Positions 7,057 through 15,074 of a stretch of 44,798 bases of DNA are shown in pieces. The stretch is from the NCBI GenBank assembly GCA_041580375.1, contig JBFGDZ010000004.1, forward strand, positions 1-44,798, read 5' to 3'. The translations under genes and the position numbers were made by a program. Position 1 is the stretch's first letter. Every line of letters begins with the position of its first letter. Below the pieces are notes generated by a model, which saw only the letters and a list, made by a program, of their open reading frames with translations, made no database searches and was not told the DNA's origin. Origin of the DNA: JAPUIN01 sp041580375 (GTDB taxonomy: Bacteria; Acidobacteriota; Polarisedimenticolia; Gp22-AA2).

Positions 7057-8775
7057 ATGCTGCTGACCCCCCTGGCCCGGCCGGGCGCCGGCGACGCTCT
7101 GCTGCCGATCGCCGTCCTCGTCATGGGCGGCATGATCCTGACGCTCGCCGCGTGCTCGGCGCGGCGGGAGAATCCGTCCGCCGATCTGATCCTGACGGGC
7201 GGCACGGTCCTCACGCTCGATCCGGCGGCGCCCGAGGCCGCCGCGATCGCCGTGCGCGACGGGCTGATCGCCGCCGTCGGCGACGACGCCACGATCCGGG
7301 AGATGGCGGGTCCCTCGACCCGGCGCATCGCCCTGAAGGGCGGCTTCGTGGTCCCCGGTCTGATCGACGCGCACGGCCACGTGAGAAGCCTCGGGGAGCG
7401 GCTGCACAGCCTCGACCTGCGCGGGGTCGACAGCCCGGACGAGGTGGCGCGCCGGGTCGCGGTTCGCGCCGCCGAGCTGCCGCCCGGCGAGTGGGTCACG
7501 GGGGGCGGCTGGGATCAGAACCTCTGGCCGGACAAGACTTTTCCGGATCACGCGCTCCTGACGGCGGCGGCGCCGGACCGGCCCGTCTGGCTGCGGCGGA
7601 TCGACGGGCATGCCGGCTGGGCCAACCGGGCGGCGATGCGCGACGCCGGCGTCACGCGGGACACGCGGGATCCCTCCGGCGGATCGATCAGGCGGAACGA
7701 TCGCGGCGAGCCGACGGGTGTCTTCATCGACAACGCGACCGATCTGATCGAGAACGCCCTGCCCCGCCCCGACCGCGAGCGCATCAAGTCCTGGATCGTG
7801 ACGGCGCTGAACCGCTGCGCCGAGGTGGGGCTGACCGAGGTGCACGACGCCGGGATCTCCGAGGAGGAGGCCGCGGCGTTTCGGGAGCTGGCGGACGAGA
7901 GACGCCTTCCGATCCGCGTCTATCTCATGTGGTCCGGCATGGACGGCGCCCCGCTGGATCGCCTGCTGTCCGCGCCGCCTCTCGTCAATCACCGCGATCG
8001 GCTGACGCTGCGCGCCGTCAAGCTGATGATCGACGGCGCGATGGGATCGCGGGGCGCGGTCTTCTTCGAGGACTACGAGGACGACCCGGGGAACCGCGGT
8101 CTGTTCGTCATGGAGCCCGATGAGGTGGAGCGCGCGACGACGCTGGCGCTGCGCCGCGGATACCAGGTCGCGACGCACGCGATCGGCGATCGGGGCATCA
8201 GTCTCACCCTCGACGCCTACGAGAGGGCGCTCCGGGCGGCGCCGGCGAAGGATCCCCGCCTCCGGATCGAGCACCTGCAGTGCGTACGCGAGGAGGACGT
8301 GCCGCGTCTGAAGCGCCTGGGGGTGATCGCCTCGATGCAGCCCAGCCACGCCACCAGCGACATGTACTGGGCCGAGCGCCGCGTGGGCGAGCGTCGCGGG
8401 CGGGGGCTGTACGCGTGGCGATGGGTCCTCGATGCCGGCGTGCCGATCGCCGCGGGCTCCGATTTTCCCGTGGAGCTGGCGCGACCGCTCATCGGCCTGC
8501 ACGCCGCCGTCGCGCGGCGCGACCTGAAGGGCTGGCCGGAGGGGGGATGGCATCCGGACCAGCGGATGACGCTTCAGGAGGCGCTCACGGCCTACACGGA
8601 GGGCGCCGCGTACGCCGCTTTCGAGGAGACGACCAAGGGCCGCATCGCGCCCGGGTACTGGGCCGATCTGACCGTCTTCTCCGCCGATCTCCGCGCCGGC
8701 GCGATCGAGGACATTCCCCGGGCGGGCATCGTCTACACCATCGTGGGCGGCGCCATCGTCCACGAGGCGCCCTGA
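7057..8775 (+). CDS. Lipoprotein-type amidohydrolase of the YtcJ/NfdA family (amidohydrolase 3)
   Basis: About 572 residues. The N-terminus has a membrane-type segment ending in LAAC (Cys33), indicating a lipoprotein. The family core is clear: LILTGGTVLTLD, GLIAAVGDD, FVVPGLIDAHGH with the HxH metal site, GGGWDQNLWP, KLMIDGAMGSRGA, ATHAIGDRGI, RIEHLQ and AAGSDFPVE with the late metal Asp. YtcJ-like enzymes hydrolyse amides or N-formyl/imine bonds, but the substrate cannot be predicted. ATG 7057 follows GGGAGGTG at 7043-7050; an in-frame GTG at 7048 is less likely. It starts 22 bases after the cytochrome gene and is probably cotranscribed. Periplasmic anchoring is less usual for the family. 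Confidence 0.88.
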   Translation: MLLTPLARPGAGDALLPIAVLVMGGMILTLAACSARRENPSADLILTGGTVLTLDPAAPEAAAIAVRDGLIAAVGDDATIREMAGPSTRRIALKGGFVVPGLIDAHGHVRSLGERLHSLDLRGVDSPDEVARRVAVRAAELPPGEWVTGGGWDQNLWPDKTFPDHALLTAAAPDRPVWLRRIDGHAGWANRAAMRDAGVTRDTRDPSGGSIRRNDRGEPTGVFIDNATDLIENALPRPDRERIKSWIVTALNRCAEVGLTEVHDAGISEEEAAAFRELADERRLPIRVYLMWSGMDGAPLDRLLSAPPLVNHRDRLTLRAVKLMIDGAMGSRGAVFFEDYEDDPGNRGLFVMEPDEVERATTLALRRGYQVATHAIGDRGISLTLDAYERALRAAPAKDPRLRIEHLQCVREEDVPRLKRLGVIASMQPSHATSDMYWAERRVGERRGRGLYAWRWVLDAGVPIAAGSDFPVELARPLIGLHAAVARRDLKGWPEGGWHPDQRMTLQEALTAYTEGAAYAAFEETTKGRIAPGYWADLTVFSADLRAGAIEDIPRAGIVYTIVGGAIVHEAP

Positions 8776-8785
8776 CACGAGGCGA

Positions 8786-10699
8786 TCACCCGCCGAGCAG
8801 CGCCCGCGCCTCGAGATCGTCGATCGAAGGGACCACCCGCGAGGCACCGGCGCGGCGCAGCGCGCGCGCCGGGTAGCTGGAGGCGACGCCGATCACCCTG
8901 AGACCCGCGGCGCGCGCGGCGCGGATCCCCCCCGGCGAGTCCTCCACCGCGATCGAGGCGGCGCTCTCCGATCCGAGCCGCGCGAGCGCCAGACGGTATC
9001 CCTCCGGATCCGGCTTGCAGCGGCGCACGTCCTCGGCGGCGACGATGATCCGGATCGCCCCCGTCACCCGGCCCCGCCTCAGCGCCGTCTCGATCTCGCG
9101 GCGCGCGGCTCCCGAGACGATCGCCACCGGAACGCGGCGGGACACCGTTCTCAGGAGGGCGGCGGCTTTCCCGTCGACCTTCAGCCGCGTTCCGCAGCGG
9201 CGATCGTACGCCGCGCGCTTGCGGCGCACGAGGGCGTCGAGGTCCGCACCCCCCGGCCTCCGGCGGCCGTCGAGGCCGTCGCGCAGCATCGCGCGCAGCG
9301 CGGTCCGATCGTCGAAGGCCAGATAGCGGCGGTCGTAGACCGGCCGCGGCAGGTCGATCCCGAGCGGCGCCAGCACCTCGCGGAAGGCGCCCCAGTGGTG
9401 CTCCTCGGTCTCGACCAGGACGCCGTCGAAGTCGAACAGCACGGCGCGCGGGCCTCCCCTTCTCACCGCCAGCGACATCCGATGGGCCGCCAGCCCCTCC
9501 ATCGAGGCCAGGCGCTCCGCGGCGGGAACGAGCCGCTCCAGACCCCGCAGGCTCACCTGCTGCACCGTCACCACCCTCAAAAAGCGCAGCACCGACAGCC
9601 CTCCCGTGTGGCGGGCCGCCCCTCCGGTCGGGAGGATGTGGTTCGGACCGGTCACGTAGTCCCCCAGCGCGACCGCCGAATCGCCCCCCAGGAACAGCGA
9701 CCCGTAGCCGCGCAGCCGGGCCGCGAGCCGGCGCGGCGAGGCGGTCTGCACCGACAGGTGCTCCGGCCCGATGCGGTTCGCCGTCAATGCGGCCGAGGCC
9801 ACGGTGCCGCGCCGCAGCACGCGCAGGCGGGCGACGGCCCGCCGCGCGACGCTCCTGTTCGGCTCCGGCAGCAGGACGAGGAGACGGCGCAGATGCCTCC
9901 GGACCCGCGCCGCGGTGCTCCGACCGATCGCGACGAGCCAGAGTCGGGCCAGCGGATCGTGCTCGGCCTGCCCCAGCAGATCCGATGCCACGCGGACCGG
10001 ATCGGACCGCCCGTCGGCGATCACGAGCAGTTCCGTCGGCCCCGCGACGAATTCGATGCCGACGCGGCCCGCGAGCGCCGCCTTCGCCGCGGCCACCCAG
10101 GCGTTGCCGGGGCCGACGATGAGATCGACCCGCGGGACGGATCGCGTGCCGAAGGCCATGGCGGCGATCGCCTGGGCGCCGCCCGCCGCGAAGACGCGAT
10201 CCACCCCCGCCTCCCTCGCGGCCGCGAGGATCTCGGGAGCGATCGAGCCGTCCCCCCGCGGGGGGGTGCACAGCACGACGCTGCGGCACCCCGCGACGCG
10301 CGCCGGAACCGCAGCCATCAGGACGGTGGATGAGAGAGGGTAGCGGCCGCCCGGCACGTAGATGCCGACGGTCTCGACCGGAACGAGCCGCTGCTCCAGG
10401 ACGACGCCCTCGCCGGCGAGCCGGAACGGACGCAGCGAGACCTTCTGCCGCCGCGCGAAGCGCTCGATCCGGCGGCGCGCGAACCGGATCGCCTCGAGCG
10501 CGCCCGCGTCGACGGCGCGGATCCCGCGACGTCGCTCCGCCGGCCGGACCTCGATCGACCGGCGGCGGGCGCCGTCGAGCCGCAGGGTGAGGGAGCGCAG
10601 CGCGGCGTCCCCCCGCGTTCGCACGGACTCGAGGATGCGCGCGACGGCGCGCTCGAACCGTTCCGTCCCGGGGGCGGCCGACCGCTTCCGCCGTCTCAA
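8786..10699 (-). CDS. hisD: Histidinol dehydrogenase fused to a HAD phosphatase
   Basis: A 637-residue two-domain protein. Residues 1-415 are HisD, which oxidises L-histidinol to histidine with NAD. Zinc ligands are recognisable as Gln244 and His247 (GQAEHDP), Asp347 (LGDYVTGPNH) and His406 (EGLAAH), and the acid-base pair as Glu313-His314 (GPEHL). From residue 416 a HAD subfamily I domain follows directly: nucleophile DFDGV (Asp423, Asp425), IVSGA, CKPDP and VEDSPGG. The operon's HisB lacks the phosphatase half, so this HAD domain probably performs the histidinol-phosphate phosphatase step (inference). I prefer TTG 10699: its TTGA overlaps the hisI/E stop as at the other operon junctions, and GGGAGA lies 8 bases upstream. 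ATG 10798 would overlap the upstream gene by 103 bases. Confidence 0.9.
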   Translation of the reverse strand: MRRRKRSAAPGTERFERAVARILESVRTRGDAALRSLTLRLDGARRRSIEVRPAERRRGIRAVDAGALEAIRFARRRIERFARRQKVSLRPFRLAGEGVVLEQRLVPVETVGIYVPGGRYPLSSTVLMAAVPARVAGCRSVVLCTPPRGDGSIAPEILAAAREAGVDRVFAAGGAQAIAAMAFGTRSVPRVDLIVGPGNAWVAAAKAALAGRVGIEFVAGPTELLVIADGRSDPVRVASDLLGQAEHDPLARLWLVAIGRSTAARVRRHLRRLLVLLPEPNRSVARRAVARLRVLRRGTVASAALTANRIGPEHLSVQTASPRRLAARLRGYGSLFLGGDSAVALGDYVTGPNHILPTGGAARHTGGLSVLRFLRVVTVQQVSLRGLERLVPAAERLASMEGLAAHRMSLAVRRGGPRAVLFDFDGVLVETEEHHWGAFREVLAPLGIDLPRPVYDRRYLAFDDRTALRAMLRDGLDGRRRPGGADLDALVRRKRAAYDRRCGTRLKVDGKAAALLRTVSRRVPVAIVSGAARREIETALRRGRVTGAIRIIVAAEDVRRCKPDPEGYRLALARLGSESAASIAVEDSPGGIRAARAAGLRVIGVASSYPARALRRAGASRVVPSIDDLEARALLGG

Positions 10700-11919
10700 C
10701 GATGTCTCCCGCGAAGCTCCGCCTCGACCTCGTCCAGCGTGATTCCCTCGCGCTCCATCAGCACCGCGGCGTGATAGAGCAAATCGGCGAGCTCCCACAC
10801 CAGATCGGATCGCCCCTCCGCGCTGCAGACCTCGCCGGCCTCCTCGCGGATCTTGTCCCTCACGAGACCCGGGGCGGCGAGGAGTCGCGCCGTGTAGGAG
10901 ACGGCCGGACCCGCACCCCGCCGCGCCGCGATCACGCGGGCGAGGGCGCGCAGGTCGAAGCGGGGCGCGTCGCCGAAGCAGGTCGGCCTCGAGGTGTGGC
11001 AGGCCGGACCCGACTGCCTGACGGTGAACAGGAGCGCGTCGGCGTCGCAGTCGTAGCGCACGCGGAGCAGGGCCTGGACGTGTCCCGACGTCTCGCCCTT
11101 GCGCCAGAGGGCGCGCCGCGAGCGCGACCAGTAGACGCCGCGCCGGGTGCGCAGCGCCTCGCGCAGGGATTCAGCGGTGCTCCAGGCGAGCATCAGCACG
11201 CGCCCGTCCTCGTCCTGGGCGATGGTCGCGAGAGGGCCGCCGCCGAACTCCGGGCGGGAGGCCGTCGCCTCCTCCAGATCGATGCGCCCCGTGTAAAGGG
11301 CCATCCCGATCTGCACGTCGCAGCCGAGCGCCTCGAACCTCCGCGCCTCCTCGAGGGACCCGATGCCCCCCGCGACGGTGATCGGGCGCGTGGTGGCGGC
11401 GATCAGATCCCGCACGGGATCGAGCGGAGCGCCCGACAGGGTCCCCTCGACGTCGACCTGGGTGAACAGGAATCCGGAGCAGTGCGCCTCCAGGCGGCGG
11501 GCGCGATCGACGGGCTTCTCCCCCGTGTCGTGCGTCCATCCGCGGTCCACCGTGCTCCCGGACCGCGCGTCGAGGGCGACCATCAGCCATTCGCTCGGGA
11601 AGCGCCGCAGAAACTCCGGATCCGCGGCCGTTCCGATGATCACCCGGCTCGCTCCGGCCCGGATCAGTTCGACCACGTCCTCATCGCGGCGCAGGCCGCC
11701 GCCGACACGGCACGGGGCGGCGCGGCAGAGAGCGCGCACGAGATCCCGGTTCGAGCCGCGGCCGAGCGCGGCGTCGAGATCGATGACGGCCACGTCGCCG
11801 TGGAAGGCGAACCGGCGCGCGAGATCGAGGGGATCCTCCGGCGACGTGAGCACCTTCTCCGAGCCGCGCCTCAGCTGCACGGCCCGTCCCTCCATCAGAT
11901 CGATGCTTGAAACGATCAT
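10696..11919 (-). CDS. hisA: Trifunctional HisA-HisI-HisE fusion
   Basis: A 407-residue protein joining three enzymes of histidine biosynthesis. Residues 1-225 are HisA (ProFAR isomerase), with catalytic Asp7 (SSIDLMEG) and Asp117 (VALDARSG) and the phosphate loops VAGGIGS and GGGLR. Residues 226-320 are HisI (phosphoribosyl-AMP cyclohydrolase), with SRSRRALWRKGETSGH, DCDADALL and CHTSRPTCF giving the zinc cysteines 291, 307 and 314. Residues 338-407 are HisE (phosphoribosyl-ATP pyrophosphatase), with KIREEAGEV and WELADLLYH. So it carries steps 2, 3 and 4 of the pathway. hisI-hisE fusions are common, but adding HisA in front is unusual. ATG 11919 overlaps the hisF stop as ATGA, and its own stop overlaps the hisD TTG. 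Confidence 0.92.
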   Translation of the reverse strand: MIVSSIDLMEGRAVQLRRGSEKVLTSPEDPLDLARRFAFHGDVAVIDLDAALGRGSNRDLVRALCRAAPCRVGGGLRRDEDVVELIRAGASRVIIGTAADPEFLRRFPSEWLMVALDARSGSTVDRGWTHDTGEKPVDRARRLEAHCSGFLFTQVDVEGTLSGAPLDPVRDLIAATTRPITVAGGIGSLEEARRFEALGCDVQIGMALYTGRIDLEEATASRPEFGGGPLATIAQDEDGRVLMLAWSTAESLREALRTRRGVYWSRSRRALWRKGETSGHVQALLRVRYDCDADALLFTVRQSGPACHTSRPTCFGDAPRFDLRALARVIAARRGAGPAVSYTARLLAAPGLVRDKIREEAGEVCSAEGRSDLVWELADLLYHAAVLMEREGITLDEVEAELRGRHR

Positions 11920-12671
11920 GGCCTCACCAGCACGCCCGCCGCGCCGAGGACCCGCTTCGCCTCCCGGATCGAGACGCTCCCGTCGTGGAAGATGGAGGCC
12001 GCCAGTGCGGCGTCCGCCTCGCCCTCGAGGAGAACGCGGGCCATGTCGGCGGGGGTCCCCGCCCCGCCCGAGGCGATCACCGGGATGCGGACGCTGCGCG
12101 CCACGGCGCGCGTCAGCGGGATGTCGTACCCCGACCGGGTGCCGTCGGCGTCCATCGCGTTCAACAGGATTTCCCCCGCTCCCAGCCGCTCCGCCTCCCG
12201 CGCCCACTCGACCGCCTCGCGGCCGCGCCGGCGGCGCCCTCCGTGGCTGGTGACCTCCCAGCGACCGCCCGACCGCAGCGCGTCGATCGAGACGATGACG
12301 AACTGGCTCCCGAAGGACGCGGCCGCGCGGCCCAGAAGACCCGGATCGTCGAGGGCGGCGGTGCCGAGCGAGACCCGATCGGCCCCGGCCATCAGGAGCG
12401 CCCGCATCTCGTCGAGATCGCGGATGCCGCCGCCGACGGTGAACGGCACGGTCAGCTCGTCGGCCACGCGGCGGACCAGATCGAGCAGGGGCCGCCGCTC
12501 CTCGTGGGATGCGGAGATGTCCAGCAGGCAGACCTCGTCCGCCCCGTCCCGGTCATACGCCCGGGCGCGCTCGACTGGGTCTCCGGCGTCGCGCAGGTCG
12601 CGGAACTTCACCCCCTTCACGACCCGGCCTCCGCGGATGTCCAGGCAGGGAATGACGCGTCTCGCCCTCAT
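11916..12671 (-). CDS. hisF: Imidazole glycerol phosphate synthase cyclase subunit HisF
   Basis: 251 residues, the normal HisF length. This (beta/alpha)8 enzyme condenses PRFAR with ammonia from HisH to give imidazole glycerol phosphate and AICAR. Diagnostic segments are RVIPCLDIRGGRVVKGVKF with the catalytic Asp, PFTVGGGIRD, ADRVSLGTAA, VIVSIDALR, GEILLNAMDADGT with the second catalytic Asp, and PVIASGGAGT. ATG 12671 overlaps the hisH stop as ATGA and its stop overlaps the hisA start in the same way, so translation is probably coupled. The glutaminase partner is encoded immediately upstream, as expected for a 1:1 complex. Confidence 0.96.
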   Translation of the reverse strand: MRARRVIPCLDIRGGRVVKGVKFRDLRDAGDPVERARAYDRDGADEVCLLDISASHEERRPLLDLVRRVADELTVPFTVGGGIRDLDEMRALLMAGADRVSLGTAALDDPGLLGRAAASFGSQFVIVSIDALRSGGRWEVTSHGGRRRRGREAVEWAREAERLGAGEILLNAMDADGTRSGYDIPLTRAVARSVRIPVIASGGAGTPADMARVLLEGEADAALAASIFHDGSVSIREAKRVLGAAGVLVRP

Positions 12672-13297
12672 CGTGCGCCCTCCCGCGCCGCCCCGGCGCC
12701 GGCGATGAAGTTGGCCAGGATGCGCTGTCCCTCCGCGCCGCTCTTCTCGGGATGGAACTGCGTCCCCCAGACACGCCCGGACCGCACGGCCGAGACGAAG
12801 GACGGCGGGCAGGTCGTGTGGGCCACCGCCGCGGGCGACGGCGCGGGCAGCGCGAACGAGTGCGCGAAGTACGCGAAGAAGCCGTCGCCCGGGAGCATCT
12901 CGAACATCGATCCGGCCGCCTCGCGGAGGGGCTCCACCACGGCCCACCCGATGTGCGGAAGCCGCTCCGCCTGGAGCCGCGTCACCCGGCCCTCGAGCGC
13001 GCCGAGGCCGCGCGAGTCACGCTCCTCCTCGCTCGACTCGAACAGCAGCTGCATGCCGAGACAGATTCCCAGGAAGGGGCGGTCCTCCCGGATCCAGCCG
13101 CGCAGCGCCCCGTCCAGCCCGGCCTCCCGAAGGCGGCGGGCCGCGGCGCCGAATTGTCCGACGCCCGGGAGGATCAGTCCCGCGAGTCCGTTCAGATCGT
13201 CCGGCGCCGCGACCGAGCGCCACGGCGCACCCAGCCGCGCGAGCGCGGCCTGGACATTGCGCAGATTGCCGGCCCCGTAATCGACGACGCCGATCAT
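12668..13297 (-). CDS. hisH: Imidazole glycerol phosphate synthase glutaminase subunit HisH
   Basis: A 209-residue class I glutamine amidotransferase that supplies ammonia to HisF. The triad is Cys79 (FLGICLGMQLLFES), His182 and Glu184 (GTQFHPEKSG). The N-terminal strand MIGVVDYGAGNLRN and the oxyanion region LPGVGQFG are typical. ATG 13297 overlaps the hisB stop as ATGA. The residues following the last helix form a short Ala/Gly/Arg tail. It is the fourth gene of the operon. Confidence 0.96.
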   Translation of the reverse strand: MIGVVDYGAGNLRNVQAALARLGAPWRSVAAPDDLNGLAGLILPGVGQFGAAARRLREAGLDGALRGWIREDRPFLGICLGMQLLFESSEEERDSRGLGALEGRVTRLQAERLPHIGWAVVEPLREAAGSMFEMLPGDGFFAYFAHSFALPAPSPAAVAHTTCPPSFVSAVRSGRVWGTQFHPEKSGAEGQRILANFIAGAGAAREGAR

Positions 13298-13965
13298 TCC
13301 AGCATCCCCTTCGTGCTGGGCACCAGATCGCGATAGCGATCGTCCCGGCTCATCGCCACCTTGAGCGCCTTCCCCACCGCCTTGAAGATCGCCTCCGCCC
13401 TGTGGTGGTCGTTCCAGCCGTAAGGCAGGACCACGTGCAGGTCCGCCATCAGCCCCCGCGTCAGCCCGCGCAGGAACTCCGGGATCGTGTCGGTCTCCAG
13501 ATCGCCGACGCGGGCGCGCCGGACGCGCGCTTTGTAGACGAGCGAGGGACGGCCCCCGAGATCGACGGCGGCCGTGGCCAGCGACTCCTCCATCGGAAAG
13601 ACGAAGAACCCGGTTCTCTCGATCCCCCTGCGATCCCCCAGCGCCCGGCGCAGGCCCTGCCCGAGGGCGATGCCGCAATCCTCGATGAGATGGTGCTGAT
13701 CGACGTGCAGATCGCCGCGCGCCTCGACCCGGAGATCCATCCCGCCGTGAAGCGCCAGGGCGGTCATCATGTGATCGAAGAAGCCGATCCCGGTCGTCAC
13801 GCTCACCCGGCCGCTCCCTTCGATCGCCAGGACGACGCGGATGTCGGTCTCGCCGGTCGATCGGCGCACCGTGGCGGTCCGCCGCCGCGCGGCCGTTCTC
13901 CTGCGCGGAGCCGGCGCGCGTCGCCGCGCGCGCTTCGCCGGACCCCGGGGGCGCCGCGGTTTCAT
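13294..13965 (-). CDS. hisB: Imidazoleglycerol-phosphate dehydratase (monofunctional HisB)
   Basis: A 223-residue enzyme of step 6, which dehydrates imidazole glycerol phosphate to imidazole acetol phosphate. The manganese-binding His-rich motifs are present: GFFDHMMTALALHGG (61-75), DQHHLIEDCG (89-98) and WNDHHRAEA (184-192). It lacks the N-terminal HAD phosphatase found in enteric HisB. Instead the first 35 or so residues are an Arg/Ala/Pro-rich low-complexity extension ahead of the usual start near GETDIRV. The extension is part of the frame because ATG 13965 overlaps the hisC stop as ATGA, and no closer start with comparable context is seen. The missing phosphatase is probably the HAD domain on hisD. 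Confidence 0.94.
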   Translation of the reverse strand: MKPRRPRGPAKRARRRAPAPRRRTAARRRTATVRRSTGETDIRVVLAIEGSGRVSVTTGIGFFDHMMTALALHGGMDLRVEARGDLHVDQHHLIEDCGIALGQGLRRALGDRRGIERTGFFVFPMEESLATAAVDLGGRPSLVYKARVRRARVGDLETDTIPEFLRGLTRGLMADLHVVLPYGWNDHHRAEAIFKAVGKALKVAMSRDDRYRDLVPSTKGMLE

Positions 13966-15074
13966 CGGGATCCTCCCGCGCCGATCTCGCCCAGCGCCGT
14001 CTCGATCGCCTCGAGGCAGGCTTTCGTCTGCTCGCGCGTGCCGACGCCGATGCGGAGGGTGCCCCTCAGGACGGGGTGCTCGCCGCGGTCCCGCACGAGG
14101 ACGCCGCGCGACCTGAGCGCCTCGCGCAGGCGCTTCGCCTCCGCGCCCACGCGCACGATGAGGAAGTTCGCCGCGCTCGGATAGGTCTGAAGCCCGAGCC
14201 GGCCGAGGCCCCGGGCGAGGAGTCCACGCGACGTCCGAACTTCCTCGACGTAGCGCGCGACGTACCCCGGATCCTCGAGAGCGGCGGTGAGCGCGGCGAG
14301 GGCCAGGGTGTTGACGGCGTACGGCGAGCGCATGCGGGCGATCCATGAGAGTGTCTCGCGCCGTCCGATGAGGACCCCCGCGCGCAGTCCGGCGAGACCG
14401 TAGGCCTTCGAGAAAGTGCGGGCCACGATCAGGTTCGCGAAGCGGGGCAGCAGCGGGAGCGACGAGCGGTCGGCGAACTCGGCGTACGCCTCGTCGGCCA
14501 GGATCACGGCGTCCGGATGGCCGGCGGCGAGATCCTCGATCAGCCCGGTGGGAAGCGGGGTTCCGGTCGGATTGTTCGGATCGCCCAGGAGGAGGAGCCG
14601 CGCGCCGCCGGCCATGCGCTTCCGGATCGCCCGCTCCGGCACGCTCAGGTCCGGCCCGCACGGGACCGGCGACAGGCGCGCCCCCGCGAGGGTCGCGTAG
14701 AAGCGATACATGGCGTACCCCGGCTCGACGACGACCGCCTCCTCGCCGGGGCGCAGGAAGGCGTCGCAGACGAGGCGGATCCCCTCGTCCACGCCCGACG
14801 TGAGGACGAGATCGATCCCGTCCGCCAGCCTGTGGTGGCGGGCGACGGCGGCGCGGGCCTCGCTTTCGTCGGGATACAGGGCGACGTCCTCCGACTCGAT
14901 CGATCGGAGCCGCTCGAGCACCTTCGGGGAGGGACCGAGGAGATTCTCGTTGAAGTCGAGGCGCAGGAATCCGCGCCGCCCGGCCGACGGCACGACGTAC
15001 GGCTCGAGCCGCTCCACCTCCGGCGCGGGGCGGGGCCCCCGGCCTCCCTCGTCGACTCTCCGGCGCGCGCTCAC
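13962..15074 (-). CDS. hisC: Histidinol-phosphate aminotransferase
   Basis: A 370-residue fold-type I PLP enzyme of step 7, which transfers the amino group from glutamate to imidazole acetol phosphate. Visible are FLRLDFNENLLGPSP at the start of the core, the GDPNNPTGTPLP loop, the DEAY motif, and the PLP lysine in ARTFSKAYGLAGLRAG. The start is GTG 15074, which overlaps the hisG stop as GTGA. Reading further upstream would run through hisG in another frame. An N-terminal Arg/Pro/Glu-rich stretch of about 25 residues precedes the core. Its stop overlaps hisB. Confidence 0.94.
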   Translation of the reverse strand: MSARRRVDEGGRGPRPAPEVERLEPYVVPSAGRRGFLRLDFNENLLGPSPKVLERLRSIESEDVALYPDESEARAAVARHHRLADGIDLVLTSGVDEGIRLVCDAFLRPGEEAVVVEPGYAMYRFYATLAGARLSPVPCGPDLSVPERAIRKRMAGGARLLLLGDPNNPTGTPLPTGLIEDLAAGHPDAVILADEAYAEFADRSSLPLLPRFANLIVARTFSKAYGLAGLRAGVLIGRRETLSWIARMRSPYAVNTLALAALTAALEDPGYVARYVEEVRTSRGLLARGLGRLGLQTYPSAANFLIVRVGAEAKRLREALRSRGVLVRDRGEHPVLRGTLRIGVGTREQTKACLEAIETALGEIGAGGSR

